Of a stretch of 64,000 nt of DNA, positions 6,991 through 14,931 are shown piece by piece (the stretch's first letter is position 1; each line of letters begins with the position of its first letter). Made by a program: the position numbers and the translations under genes. The notes under the pieces are model-generated. The model made no database searches. It was not told the origin of the DNA and worked only from the letters and a program-made list of their open reading frames with translations. This DNA comes from Skermanella stibiiresistens SB22 (GTDB taxonomy: Bacteria > Pseudomonadota > Alphaproteobacteria > Azospirillales > Azospirillaceae): NCBI RefSeq assembly GCF_000576635.1, contig NZ_AVFL01000024.1, forward strand, positions 60,654 to 124,653, given 5' to 3'.

Positions 6991-9273
6991 TCACGCCGCC
7001 GCGGTCCTGTTACACAGCCAAGTCTCCAGCTCCGCCGGTGGCAGCGGCTTGGAATGGAGGAAGCCCTGCACCTCGTCGCACTCAAGCTCGCGCAGCACCG
7101 CTTCCTCCTCCAGGGTCTCGACGCCTTCGGCCAGCACGTCCAGCCCTAATTCGTGGCCCATCTTGACGATCATCGACGCGATCGACCGGCTGTCCGTGGC
7201 GTGATCCATGCCGCGCACGAAGGCGCGGTCGATCTTCAAGAGCGAGGCCGGAAGCTGCCGCAGCCGCGCCAGCGACGAATAGCCGGTCCCGAAATCGTCG
7301 ATGGCGATGCGGAAGCCCATGGCGCGCAGCGTCTCGGCCGTGGACAGCACCTTGGAATCCTCCATCGCGTGGCTCTCGGTGATCTCCAGCTCGATTTCCG
7401 CGGGGTGGGCCCCCGTCTCGCGCAGCGCGCGCTCGGCCACCGCCGGAAAGTCGCCGTCACGGATCTGCCGGACCGAGACGTTGACCGCCATCCGCAGGGG
7501 GGCGACACCACCTCGGCGCCAAGCCACCTGACGCTGGCAAGCCTCGCGCAGCACCCATTCGCCCAGCGAGACGATCTGCCCGGCGTCCTCCGCCGCGGGG
7601 ATGAAGGCGTCCGGCCTGATCCACGACCCATCCGGACAGCGCCAGCGCAGCAGCGCTTCAACCCCGACGACGGCGTCGTCGCGCAAGCGGATCTGGGGCT
7701 GATAGACCAGCGAGAACTGGCCACGCGCCTGCGCCTCGGCGATTCGCCCGATCAGCGCCAGTCGCGAGTGCAATTCCTCCTCCATCTCCGGCTCGAACCG
7801 CAGCACCCGGCCGCGCCCCGACTTCTTGGCGAGCTTCATCGCCATGCCGGCATGGCGCATCAGGCGCGGCACGTCGGCGTCGCCGGCACCCGCGACCGCG
7901 TAGCCTCCCGACATCCTCGCCATCAGCGGAGCGCCGCCCAGTTCGAGCGCCACTTCGAAGCCGCCATTGATCAGGGCGATCGCCGCCGCCTCGTCCCCGG
8001 CATGATGGAGCGGGGTGAGGACGCCGAACATGTCGCCGGACAGACGGCCGACCGCGCCATCCGCCGCGAAATAGTCGGTCAGCCGCGCCGCGATCAGGCG
8101 CAGCATCTGGTCGCCCGCCTCCTGGCCCAGCCCGTCGCTGACCGCCTGGAAATGATCCAGGTCCAGCGTGAAGAGCGCCAGCTTCTCGTCGCCCTCCAGG
8201 CGGGCCAGCCGCGCCTCCGTCCGCTCCCGCAGCAGCGCGCGGTTGGGCAACCGGGTCAGCGGATCGTAATAAGCGAGGCTTCGGACCCGGTCGAGCAGCG
8301 CCGCGTTGTCGTAACCCAGCGCCACGTTGGATGAGAACACCTCGAGCAGCGTCCGGTCGAGCGGTTCGATGCCGCGGCTGTTCGCCAGATAGACCGCCAA
8401 GTCGTCGCCCGAGGGACCAGCGATGTGCAGGCCGGTGGCGCGATCGTCATAGATGGTGATCCGCTGTTCCAGCACGCGCAGCAGCAGCGTCCTGACATCC
8501 TCCTCCGTGATGTGGTCCAGCGCCTGTCCCGATAGGTGGCGGAACGATCCGGACGCCGCCAGCACCACCGGTCCCTGGGAGCGATCGCCACCATCGCGCG
8601 CCAGGACGATGCCGCCGGTGTCCATGTCGAGCAAGGCGCCGAGTTGGATCAGGATGCCTTCGCAGAAGGCCGGCAGGGAGTTGCGGCGGAACAGTTCCGC
8701 CGACGCCTTGATGATCTGTTCCAATCCGCGCCGGTGGGTTTCCAGGGCGAGCAGATGGCCATGGGTGCGCAATGCCGAGTAGAGCGACGCCAGCAGCCGG
8801 GTCCGCGTCAGCTCCGACTTGGTCCTGTAATCGTTGATGTCGTAATCGCGGATGACCGCCAGTTCCGGCGCGTAGCCCGGCTGTCCCGTCCGCAGGATGA
8901 TCCGCACGGCGGAAAGCGCCAGATCCTCGCGCACGGTCCTGACCATCCGCAGCCCGGCGTCGTCCGTCTCCATCACCACGTCGAGCAGGATGACGGCGAT
9001 GCCGGGATGCGTGCGCAACGCCTCGACCGCCTCGGCCGAGGAGCGCGCGTGGATCAGCGACAGCCGCCGTCCCAGCAGGTCGACGCCCCGCAGCGAATAG
9101 GCGGTGCTGTGGTGGACCTCGTCGTCGTCGTCGACGACCAGCACCTCCCATTGGCGGTCACCCGCGGCTGCGGATGTGGCGGGCGACACCACCCCGTCAT
9201 CCTCGATGATGCCGACTTCCTCATCCTCGATGATATCGACGCGGTCGTCGTCGGGTTCCAATGGCGTCGTCAT
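6991..9273 (-). CDS. Receiver-DUF3369-GGDEF-EAL cyclic-di-GMP phosphodiesterase
   Basis: The 760 residues begin with an acidic tail containing two IIED repeats. A receiver domain follows (VVDDDDEVHHS; acceptor Asp98 in ILLDVVME; Thr129; Lys152), then a DUF3369 sensor-like region (about 170-335), a GGDEF domain and an EAL domain. The GGDEF signature is replaced by LSGDM, so cyclase activity is unlikely. The EAL domain looks intact (EALLRW, DDFGTGYSSL, AEGVET), so the predicted output is c-di-GMP hydrolysis controlled by phosphorylation. It is convergent with the chemoreceptor-kinase pair and may be that kinase's response regulator; this is inference from position only. Confidence 0.92.
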   Translation of the reverse strand: MTTPLEPDDDRVDIIEDEEVGIIEDDGVVSPATSAAAGDRQWEVLVVDDDDEVHHSTAYSLRGVDLLGRRLSLIHARSSAEAVEALRTHPGIAVILLDVVMETDDAGLRMVRTVREDLALSAVRIILRTGQPGYAPELAVIRDYDINDYRTKSELTRTRLLASLYSALRTHGHLLALETHRRGLEQIIKASAELFRRNSLPAFCEGILIQLGALLDMDTGGIVLARDGGDRSQGPVVLAASGSFRHLSGQALDHITEEDVRTLLLRVLEQRITIYDDRATGLHIAGPSGDDLAVYLANSRGIEPLDRTLLEVFSSNVALGYDNAALLDRVRSLAYYDPLTRLPNRALLRERTEARLARLEGDEKLALFTLDLDHFQAVSDGLGQEAGDQMLRLIAARLTDYFAADGAVGRLSGDMFGVLTPLHHAGDEAAAIALINGGFEVALELGGAPLMARMSGGYAVAGAGDADVPRLMRHAGMAMKLAKKSGRGRVLRFEPEMEEELHSRLALIGRIAEAQARGQFSLVYQPQIRLRDDAVVGVEALLRWRCPDGSWIRPDAFIPAAEDAGQIVSLGEWVLREACQRQVAWRRGGVAPLRMAVNVSVRQIRDGDFPAVAERALRETGAHPAEIELEITESHAMEDSKVLSTAETLRAMGFRIAIDDFGTGYSSLARLRQLPASLLKIDRAFVRGMDHATDSRSIASMIVKMGHELGLDVLAEGVETLEEEAVLRELECDEVQGFLHSKPLPPAELETWLCNRTAAA

Positions 9274-9408
9274 GATGATCCGTGACCTGAATTCGTTTGA
9301 ACCCGCGCGGACACGGTTTCTACATCATGGGAGCTACCTCTTTAGGTATGTTGCGTGACGTTTTTCTGACGGTTGTCAGGCTTTGGCATCCTCCGACCCG
9401 CGGCCGAT

Positions 9409-11985
9409 CTAGCCCAGGAAGTCCCAGTGGAACGAGTCCGCCGACGGTACCCCCAGCGCTTGGAAGCCGAAGCTGACCGTTTGGTCCACCGGGATCTTGT
9501 CGTTCCAAGCCAGATTGCGGATGACATAGCTGTCGCCGGTGTGGCTGACGATCTCCGCGTTCCAGATGTTCGTGATGGAATGCGGCGTGTCCAACTCCAG
9601 CGTCCAGTCGTCCACCGCGACATCGCCCGTGTTCCTGACCGCCACGTTGGCGACGAAGCCGGTGTTCCACCTGTCGGCGATCGTGACGGTAGGCGTCACC
9701 TCCTCGCCACCGCCCGATGAGGGTGGCGTCACAGGGGGGGTGACGGGCGGGGTGACCGGCGGCGTCACCGTCCCGCCATCGTCGTTCCGAATCACGACCG
9801 AGGCCTGGGCATCCGCCACCACCGCGTTCTTCGGATTGGACAAGGCGATGAGAAAAGTCTCGTCCGGCTCGACCTTGGCGTCGCCGACCACCGCCACCTT
9901 GATCGTCTTGGCCGTCTCGCCCGGAGCGAAGGTCAGCGTGCCGGACGTGCTGGTGAAGTCCTCCGCCGTGGCGCTGTCGGTCAGCGTCCGATAATCGATC
10001 GTGACGGCCTCCGCCCAAGCCTCCGACAGCGTCACCGTGGTCGTGGCGTAGGTGACGCCGTTCTCGGTCACCGTCCCGCCACCGCCACCGCCACCGCCAC
10101 CGCCGCCATCCGCCCCCAGGTCGAACATCAGCGGCCGCAACTCGTCGACCTTGTTCTGGTTGACCGAGGTCCAATCGTCCTTGAGGATGCCGCCGGTATC
10201 GCCGGAATTCGGGTTCCACGACCACCAGGTCCAGCTCATGCCCTCCTTGTTGGCGGGGATATCGCGCGAGCCGTTGGCGTCGAGGTCGCCGGACAGATAG
10301 GCCTGGATCTTGTCCAGCCACGCCACGTCCTTGGGGTCGGTCAGCTTGCTGCCGAACTCGCCCAGATAGACCGGAGCCTCGCCGGTCTCGTAGATGTGCC
10401 CCCACATCTGCTCGAACTTGTCCGGTAGGTTGTTGGGAAAGTTGGGATCGTTGAACCAGGGCTGCCCATAGATCGAGTTGGGATAGTCGTGCGGCGAATA
10501 GACCAGCTTGTTGTCGGAGTTGAGGTCGATCGGCCGGTCCTTGACCCCCATCAGGTTGCCGCCCCACCAGTAATAGTTCCCCTGGTACGACTCGACCCCT
10601 TCGACGAAGACCAGCCAGCCGCCATTGACCGTGTGGATCGCGTTGCCGGCCCGTTCCGCCGCCGCGGCCCAGTCGGTGGCCCCGCCGCCGCCCCAGGTCG
10701 CCGGACCATGCGGCTCGTTGTGCAGGTCAGCCCCGATCACCGTCGAGTTGCCGGCGTAGTGCTGCGCCAGCATCTTCCAGTCGTTGATCCAGCGCTGCTC
10801 GGTATAGGTGCCGTCGTACCACAAGCCGTTCTCGGAAGCCCCGGCGCCCGCGTTGTTGCGGTGATGGTCTAGGATGATCCTCAAGCCGATCTGTCCGGCG
10901 TAATCGACGATCTTGTCCATGATGCCGAGCCCGTTGAGCCCGGCCAGATCCGCGTTCTTCGAATAGTCGATGCCGTTCGGCGTGCTGCCCGAATTGAACA
11001 GCTGGCCGGAGAAGGGCAGGCGGATGGTATTGAATCCCAGATCGACCATCTGGTCCATCATGTCCTTGTAGTTCCGCGTGTGCAGCCCATCGGGAGCGTA
11101 GCGCCCGGACTCCATGCCGAACCAGTTGACGCCCGCGATCTTGACCGGTGCCCCGGCGCTGTCGACGATCTGGTTGCCGCTGGTGCTGAAGAACCCTGCG
11201 TGCGCGCCCGCTCCACCGCCAGATCCCCCGCCGCCGCCTGTGGTGACCGGGTTGCCCTCGACCACCGAGGTGTCGGTGATGGTTAGGCGGGGCAGCGCCC
11301 GGGCGTCGTCATTGTTGAGGGTGCCGACGCCCTGGCCATCGGCGATGGTCGCCTTGGTCGGGCTGGTCAGGTTGACCAGGACCGTCTCGTTGCCCTCCAC
11401 CACCGTGTCGCCATGGACGGTGACCTTGATCGTCTTGGACGTCTCGCCCGGCGCGAAGCTCAGCGTGCCCGACCTCGCCTGATAGTCGGCTCCGGAACCG
11501 GCCGCCCCGGCGGTGGCGGTGCCATTGGCCGTGGCGTAGTTGACCGTCACCGTCTCCGTCGAAGCCTTGTCCAGGCTGATGGTGAAACTCATGTCCTTGG
11601 TCCCGGAATTCCCCTCCGCCAGCGCCACGTCGTTGACGCTGAACTTGGGAAGAGTGGCGGGAGGGGGAGTGTCGACCCCGCTCGCCTGACCGTTGACCGT
11701 GAACTTTGTCGGCTCGACCACGGCGCCGGTATTGGCCGCCTGGAACCCGAAATTGACGCTGCCGCCCGCCGGCAGCGTCGCGTTCCAGGACAGGTTGCGG
11801 AAGACGTAATGGTTGCCGACATGGCTGACCAGTTGGGCGTTCCAAGTGTTGGAAATCTGGAACGCCGCGTCGAACTCCACCGTCCAGCCGTTCGCCGCCG
11901 AGGTGTTGGTGTTCCTCAGCGAGACGGAGCCGGTGAACCCGGTGTTCCAACTACTCGCCACATCGAAATCGACCACATACGCCAT
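9409..11985 (-). CDS. Multidomain GH5 endoglucanase with CBM2-like and Calx-beta domains
   Basis: Numbered from ATG 11985 (858 aa; a TTG at 12066 would add 27 residues and has no ribosome site). The order is CBM2-like (about 7-101), complete Calx-beta (about 112-228), first strand of a second Calx-beta (about 231-246), poly-Gly, GH5 catalytic domain (about 263-623), poly-Gly, remainder of the second Calx-beta (about 645-736), PPVT-repeat linker, and a second CBM2-like domain (about 769-846). GH5 acid/base Glu424 (DLHNEPHG) and nucleophile Glu543 (YLGEFGSK) are present. Predicted role: extracellular hydrolysis of cellulose or another beta-glucan. There is no N-terminal signal peptide, so export is probably by a type I or other leaderless route. 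The TonB/ABC apparatus is not nearby. Confidence 0.9.
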   Translation of the reverse strand: MAYVVDFDVASSWNTGFTGSVSLRNTNTSAANGWTVEFDAAFQISNTWNAQLVSHVGNHYVFRNLSWNATLPAGGSVNFGFQAANTGAVVEPTKFTVNGQASGVDTPPPATLPKFSVNDVALAEGNSGTKDMSFTISLDKASTETVTVNYATANGTATAGAAGSGADYQARSGTLSFAPGETSKTIKVTVHGDTVVEGNETVLVNLTSPTKATIADGQGVGTLNNDDARALPRLTITDTSVVEGNPVTTGGGGGSGGGAGAHAGFFSTSGNQIVDSAGAPVKIAGVNWFGMESGRYAPDGLHTRNYKDMMDQMVDLGFNTIRLPFSGQLFNSGSTPNGIDYSKNADLAGLNGLGIMDKIVDYAGQIGLRIILDHHRNNAGAGASENGLWYDGTYTEQRWINDWKMLAQHYAGNSTVIGADLHNEPHGPATWGGGGATDWAAAAERAGNAIHTVNGGWLVFVEGVESYQGNYYWWGGNLMGVKDRPIDLNSDNKLVYSPHDYPNSIYGQPWFNDPNFPNNLPDKFEQMWGHIYETGEAPVYLGEFGSKLTDPKDVAWLDKIQAYLSGDLDANGSRDIPANKEGMSWTWWSWNPNSGDTGGILKDDWTSVNQNKVDELRPLMFDLGADGGGGGGGGGGGTVTENGVTYATTTVTLSEAWAEAVTIDYRTLTDSATAEDFTSTSGTLTFAPGETAKTIKVAVVGDAKVEPDETFLIALSNPKNAVVADAQASVVIRNDDGGTVTPPVTPPVTPPVTPPSSGGGEEVTPTVTIADRWNTGFVANVAVRNTGDVAVDDWTLELDTPHSITNIWNAEIVSHTGDSYVIRNLAWNDKIPVDQTVSFGFQALGVPSADSFHWDFLG
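9729..9775. repeat. Short tandem repeats encoding the PPVT linker
   Basis: Imperfect 12-bp units encode repeated Pro-Pro-Val-Thr between the second Calx-beta and C-terminal CBM2-like domains of the GH5 enzyme. Such linkers are typical of modular glycoside hydrolases and are prone to length change by slippage. End points are approximate. Confidence 0.7.
10076..10104. repeat. CCGCCA hexamer microsatellite (poly-Gly linker)
   Basis: Four exact CCGCCA units followed by CCGCC encode the poly-glycine linker after the GH5 domain. It is a likely site of in-frame length variation. Confidence 0.8.
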
Positions 11986-12066
11986 ATCAAGCATCCCCGC
12001 CCAAGACTGATCCACGTTCTTTCGAGGGCCGAGTTTGGGAATGCTCTTTCGATAGAGTTGTAACAA

Positions 12067-12195
12067 TTATCGGCTACCGCCGCCGCGCCATCCCTCCAAG
12101 GACTCCAGTCGCTCGCTGGCGAGCACCCACGGGGACAGCCCGAACCCGATCAGCGGCAGGGCGCAGATCAGGATCGTCTCGAACTTGATATCCAT
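12067..12195 (-). CDS. Possible small single-span membrane protein (42 aa)
   Basis: The predicted product starts MDIKFETILICALPLIG and contains one hydrophobic span followed by a polar tail (ASERLESLEGWRGGGSR). Almost all codons end in G or C, as in genuine genes here, unlike the other frames of this stretch. The frame is open a further 25 codons upstream with similar codon use but no start codon, so this could instead be the remnant of a larger membrane protein. No clear ribosome site precedes ATG 12195. It sits between the 444-residue unknown gene and the GH5 gene on the same strand. Confidence 0.35.
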   Translation of the reverse strand: MDIKFETILICALPLIGFGLSPWVLASERLESLEGWRGGGSR

Positions 12196-12287
12196 CACGC
12201 CGAGATGCGCGACGCTCGACCACAGCGAGATTTGAAGCAGCTGACAGACGCCATGGACATCGGTGTCGGCCCAGGCTCACCCCGCCG

Positions 12288-13622
12288 CTAGCCCGCAGCC
12301 GCCATCAGCTTGACCCGCAATTCCTTGACGCGGTCATAGCCCTCGACGATATCGCATAGCCGCAGGCGGTCCATGATGATCTGGTTGATCTCGGAGCGCG
12401 GCAACCCTTGGCGCACGGCGGCGCCGATCTGCTCGATCGCCTCCGTCTCCATCGACCGGATGATCGTGTCGAACTTTCCTTTGGTCTGGTGGTCGATCTT
12501 CAGCGAGCGCGACAGGTCGCGGAACTGCCTGATCGCCGACGCGCGGTCCTCGGCCTCGGCCGCCTGGGTGTCGCTGATGGCGCCGGGGTTCGCCGCCATC
12601 GCCGCCCGCGACGCGGCGGAACCGCTGGCGGTGCGGTCGAGATTGCCCATCACGAAGTCGCCAATCGCCTTGCGCGTCCTGTCCAACGTCTTGTTGTCGA
12701 TGTTGACCGTCCCCCACTGGCGCTTGCGGCCCAGCGAGTCGAGGCTGCTGACCAGACGGCCCGCGACCTTGGCCGCGACTTGGAGATCGGTTTCGGGGAT
12801 GTCGATCAGGCGTTCGGCGTCGTCGCCCAGCCGCTCGATCACCGACTGGGTGAGGTCGCCCACCAGCGTGTCGCGCTGCCGTTGCGTCGCCTGGAGCTTG
12901 ACCCGCTCCAGCATCTCCAGGATCCTCGCGGGTTCGGCCGACAGGCTCAGCAGGATGCGGGTGAACAGCGAGACGTCCTCGGGAGACGGCAGGCTGACGA
13001 AAGCCTCCTCGATCATCGCGACGTGATGGGCTTGGAGGTCATCGAAAGGCTTGGGCGGCAGGTCGGCCTTCAACCGCTCCAACTCGGCGCCAAAGCGCAG
13101 GAAACCCGCCAGATCGGCGATCTGGACCAGCACGTCGTCGTCGCGGCCGATCCGCTCGATCCGCAGTCGGCCGTCGACCTCCGCCCGCTTGGCGAACTCC
13201 CCCAGGATCTCCGCCGCGGCCGGCCATAGCCGCTCGCCCAGTGCCAGGGAGAAGGCCCGGTCCTTGGTCGTCTTGCACATCAGTTCGGCGCGGATCGCGG
13301 CGGTCTTGGCGGCTCCCAGGCCGGCCTCCACGAGGTCGACCACCGGGCGGATGATGGCCCGGCTGAACCTCCGGCTGCCGCGCCGATAGCGGAGCGGCAT
13401 GTCCAGCAGATCCTCGACCGGGGAGAACAGCATCCGCGCCATCGACAGCGGCCGCGGCGGGCGTAGCACAAATAGCCGGTGCCGGACCTTGGCGATGGCG
13501 TCGTCCAGATGCGTCCGCTCCGGCAGGGTATCCACCATCCTGACGATCTGGATCAGTTTCTCGTCGGACGCCTGGGCGATCGCCAAGCCCAGCTGCTGCA
13601 GCTCCGACCAGTTCAGCGTCAT
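12288..13622 (-). CDS. Conserved-looking protein of unknown function, coupled to upstream gene (444 aa)
   Basis: The start ATG 13622 (MTLNWSELQQLG) overlaps the stop codon of the preceding gene as ATGA, indicating translational coupling. The product is soluble, nearly all helical and rich in charged residues, with no signal peptide, membrane segment or catalytic motif that I recognise. A basic region (LRYRRGSRRFSRAII, about residues 96-110) and a hydrophilic, possibly coiled C-terminal half (EAEDRASAIRQFRDLSRSL) are the main landmarks. It probably forms a complex or shares a pathway with its coupled partner. Function unknown; cytoplasmic location inferred. Confidence 0.8.
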   Translation of the reverse strand: MTLNWSELQQLGLAIAQASDEKLIQIVRMVDTLPERTHLDDAIAKVRHRLFVLRPPRPLSMARMLFSPVEDLLDMPLRYRRGSRRFSRAIIRPVVDLVEAGLGAAKTAAIRAELMCKTTKDRAFSLALGERLWPAAAEILGEFAKRAEVDGRLRIERIGRDDDVLVQIADLAGFLRFGAELERLKADLPPKPFDDLQAHHVAMIEEAFVSLPSPEDVSLFTRILLSLSAEPARILEMLERVKLQATQRQRDTLVGDLTQSVIERLGDDAERLIDIPETDLQVAAKVAGRLVSSLDSLGRKRQWGTVNIDNKTLDRTRKAIGDFVMGNLDRTASGSAASRAAMAANPGAISDTQAAEAEDRASAIRQFRDLSRSLKIDHQTKGKFDTIIRSMETEAIEQIGAAVRQGLPRSEINQIIMDRLRLCDIVEGYDRVKELRVKLMAAAG

Positions 13623-14749
13623 GCCATGGCTCCCTTGAGAAGCTCGTTCCTGACAACCAGCTCCTGCAAGTTCCTGCCGGTGCGCCAGTCCTGGTTCAGC
13701 CGTACCCACTTCCGCTGGATCGTCCGCGCCTCCTGGTCCAGGCCGCTGGCGGTCCATTCCGAGATCTCCTTCGGCATCACCGGAATGTGCCGGGCGAGGT
13801 CCAGGATCGTGTCGCGCTGCCGCTCGTGCGGCTCATGCTCCACTGAATTCCACAATGATACGATGTACGACCAGCCGTCCAGCAGCCACGCCAGCCGCGA
13901 CATCTGGCCGCTGACGATTTTCGAGTCGCGATCCCAGTTGCGCATGATGCTCAGGACGTTCCGCACCAGGATATCCGTCTCGGCCAGCGTAAGGCGCGCC
14001 ATGGTGGTGGTGTGGTGGGCGACCTGCGCCGCGAATCGGCCGACCTCGCCCGCTCCCGAGACGTCCCGGCTCTGCCATTGCGTAACGGAGGCCTGGAAGG
14101 CGTCGAGATCCGCCAACAGGCGCCGAAGCCGTCCGGGGGAGGGCGCCCAAGGCAGTCCGACCGAGAAGGTGGAGCGCGTCAGCCGCTCGATCCGCTGGTA
14201 CAGAACTTCCGGCGAAACGGCCAATGAGCCGGCGACCTGATGGATCGCCCGCTTCATGCGCGCCTCGGTGTCCTCGCCGGCTTGTCCCCTCATCAGCTCC
14301 TGCGCCGAAATGCCTGTCAACTTCAGCAGGTCCACGACCAGCAGGAAGTTGGTCAGGAGCGACTCCTCCTTCTCCTCGGCCAGCAGGGTGGTGGCGCGGC
14401 GCATGGCGTCGCGGCCGGCCAGACCCTCCGCCGCGACGTTCAGCGTGGCCGTCCTGACGGTGGCGGGATCGATCCGCTCCACCCGCATCACGGCCTCGTA
14501 GAGCGCGTGGTCGTGCATGGTGATGGTCGCGTACTGGACCAGCGAGCGCCACGCGAGGATATAGGATCCGCGACCGCCCGCCAGATTGGGCAGGATCAGT
14601 TCGACCGAATCGCCGCTGGCCTGCCTGATCCTGGCCTGGACCAGCAGCGGTGTCGTGAAGTCCACCGCCACGCCTCGTTGGGCGAATGTCGACGGAGCGA
14701 ACTCCGCCGGCTTTTCCATGATCTGTCCCAGACTATCGGACGAACTCAT
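13619..14749 (-). CDS. Protein of unknown function, first gene of coupled pair (376 aa)
   Basis: The N-terminal about 120 residues look like a small beta-rich domain (VDFTTPLLVQARIRQ, SVELILPNLAGGRGSYI). The rest is mostly helical (MRRATTLLAEEKEESLLTN, QMSRLAWLLDGWSYIVSLW). No signal peptide or clear transmembrane helix. It heads a two-gene operon with the 444-residue protein and is divergent from selO across about 180 bp. I do not recognise the family. An exclusive partnership with the downstream protein is suggested by the four-base overlap. Confidence 0.82.
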   Translation of the reverse strand: MSSSDSLGQIMEKPAEFAPSTFAQRGVAVDFTTPLLVQARIRQASGDSVELILPNLAGGRGSYILAWRSLVQYATITMHDHALYEAVMRVERIDPATVRTATLNVAAEGLAGRDAMRRATTLLAEEKEESLLTNFLLVVDLLKLTGISAQELMRGQAGEDTEARMKRAIHQVAGSLAVSPEVLYQRIERLTRSTFSVGLPWAPSPGRLRRLLADLDAFQASVTQWQSRDVSGAGEVGRFAAQVAHHTTTMARLTLAETDILVRNVLSIMRNWDRDSKIVSGQMSRLAWLLDGWSYIVSLWNSVEHEPHERQRDTILDLARHIPVMPKEISEWTASGLDQEARTIQRKWVRLNQDWRTGRNLQELVVRNELLKGAMA

Positions 14750-14931
14750 TCAGAGCCTCTCCAGGCGCGTGCCGCTCATGGAGGGTTAATTATCATGTCG
14801 AGGTTAAGACAATATATCTGACCCATCGGTCGTTCTGATCAATCCGTTGATTTTCATGGCCCGGCGGCGTGACCAGCGTATCCTGGGGCGGTTGATGACG
14901 GTGCTGTTTGAATAACTTGGATAGGGCGATC

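Noticed and set aside
9366..9380. Hairpin CTGAC-GGTT-GTCAG beyond the GH5 gene
   Set aside because: The T run lies on the wrong side for the minus-strand GH5 transcript and the stem is only five base pairs.
12074..12280. 68-codon minus-strand frame next to the GH5 gene
   Set aside because: Arg-rich and unbiased; the other frame in the same stretch (12067-12195) has the genuine codon pattern.
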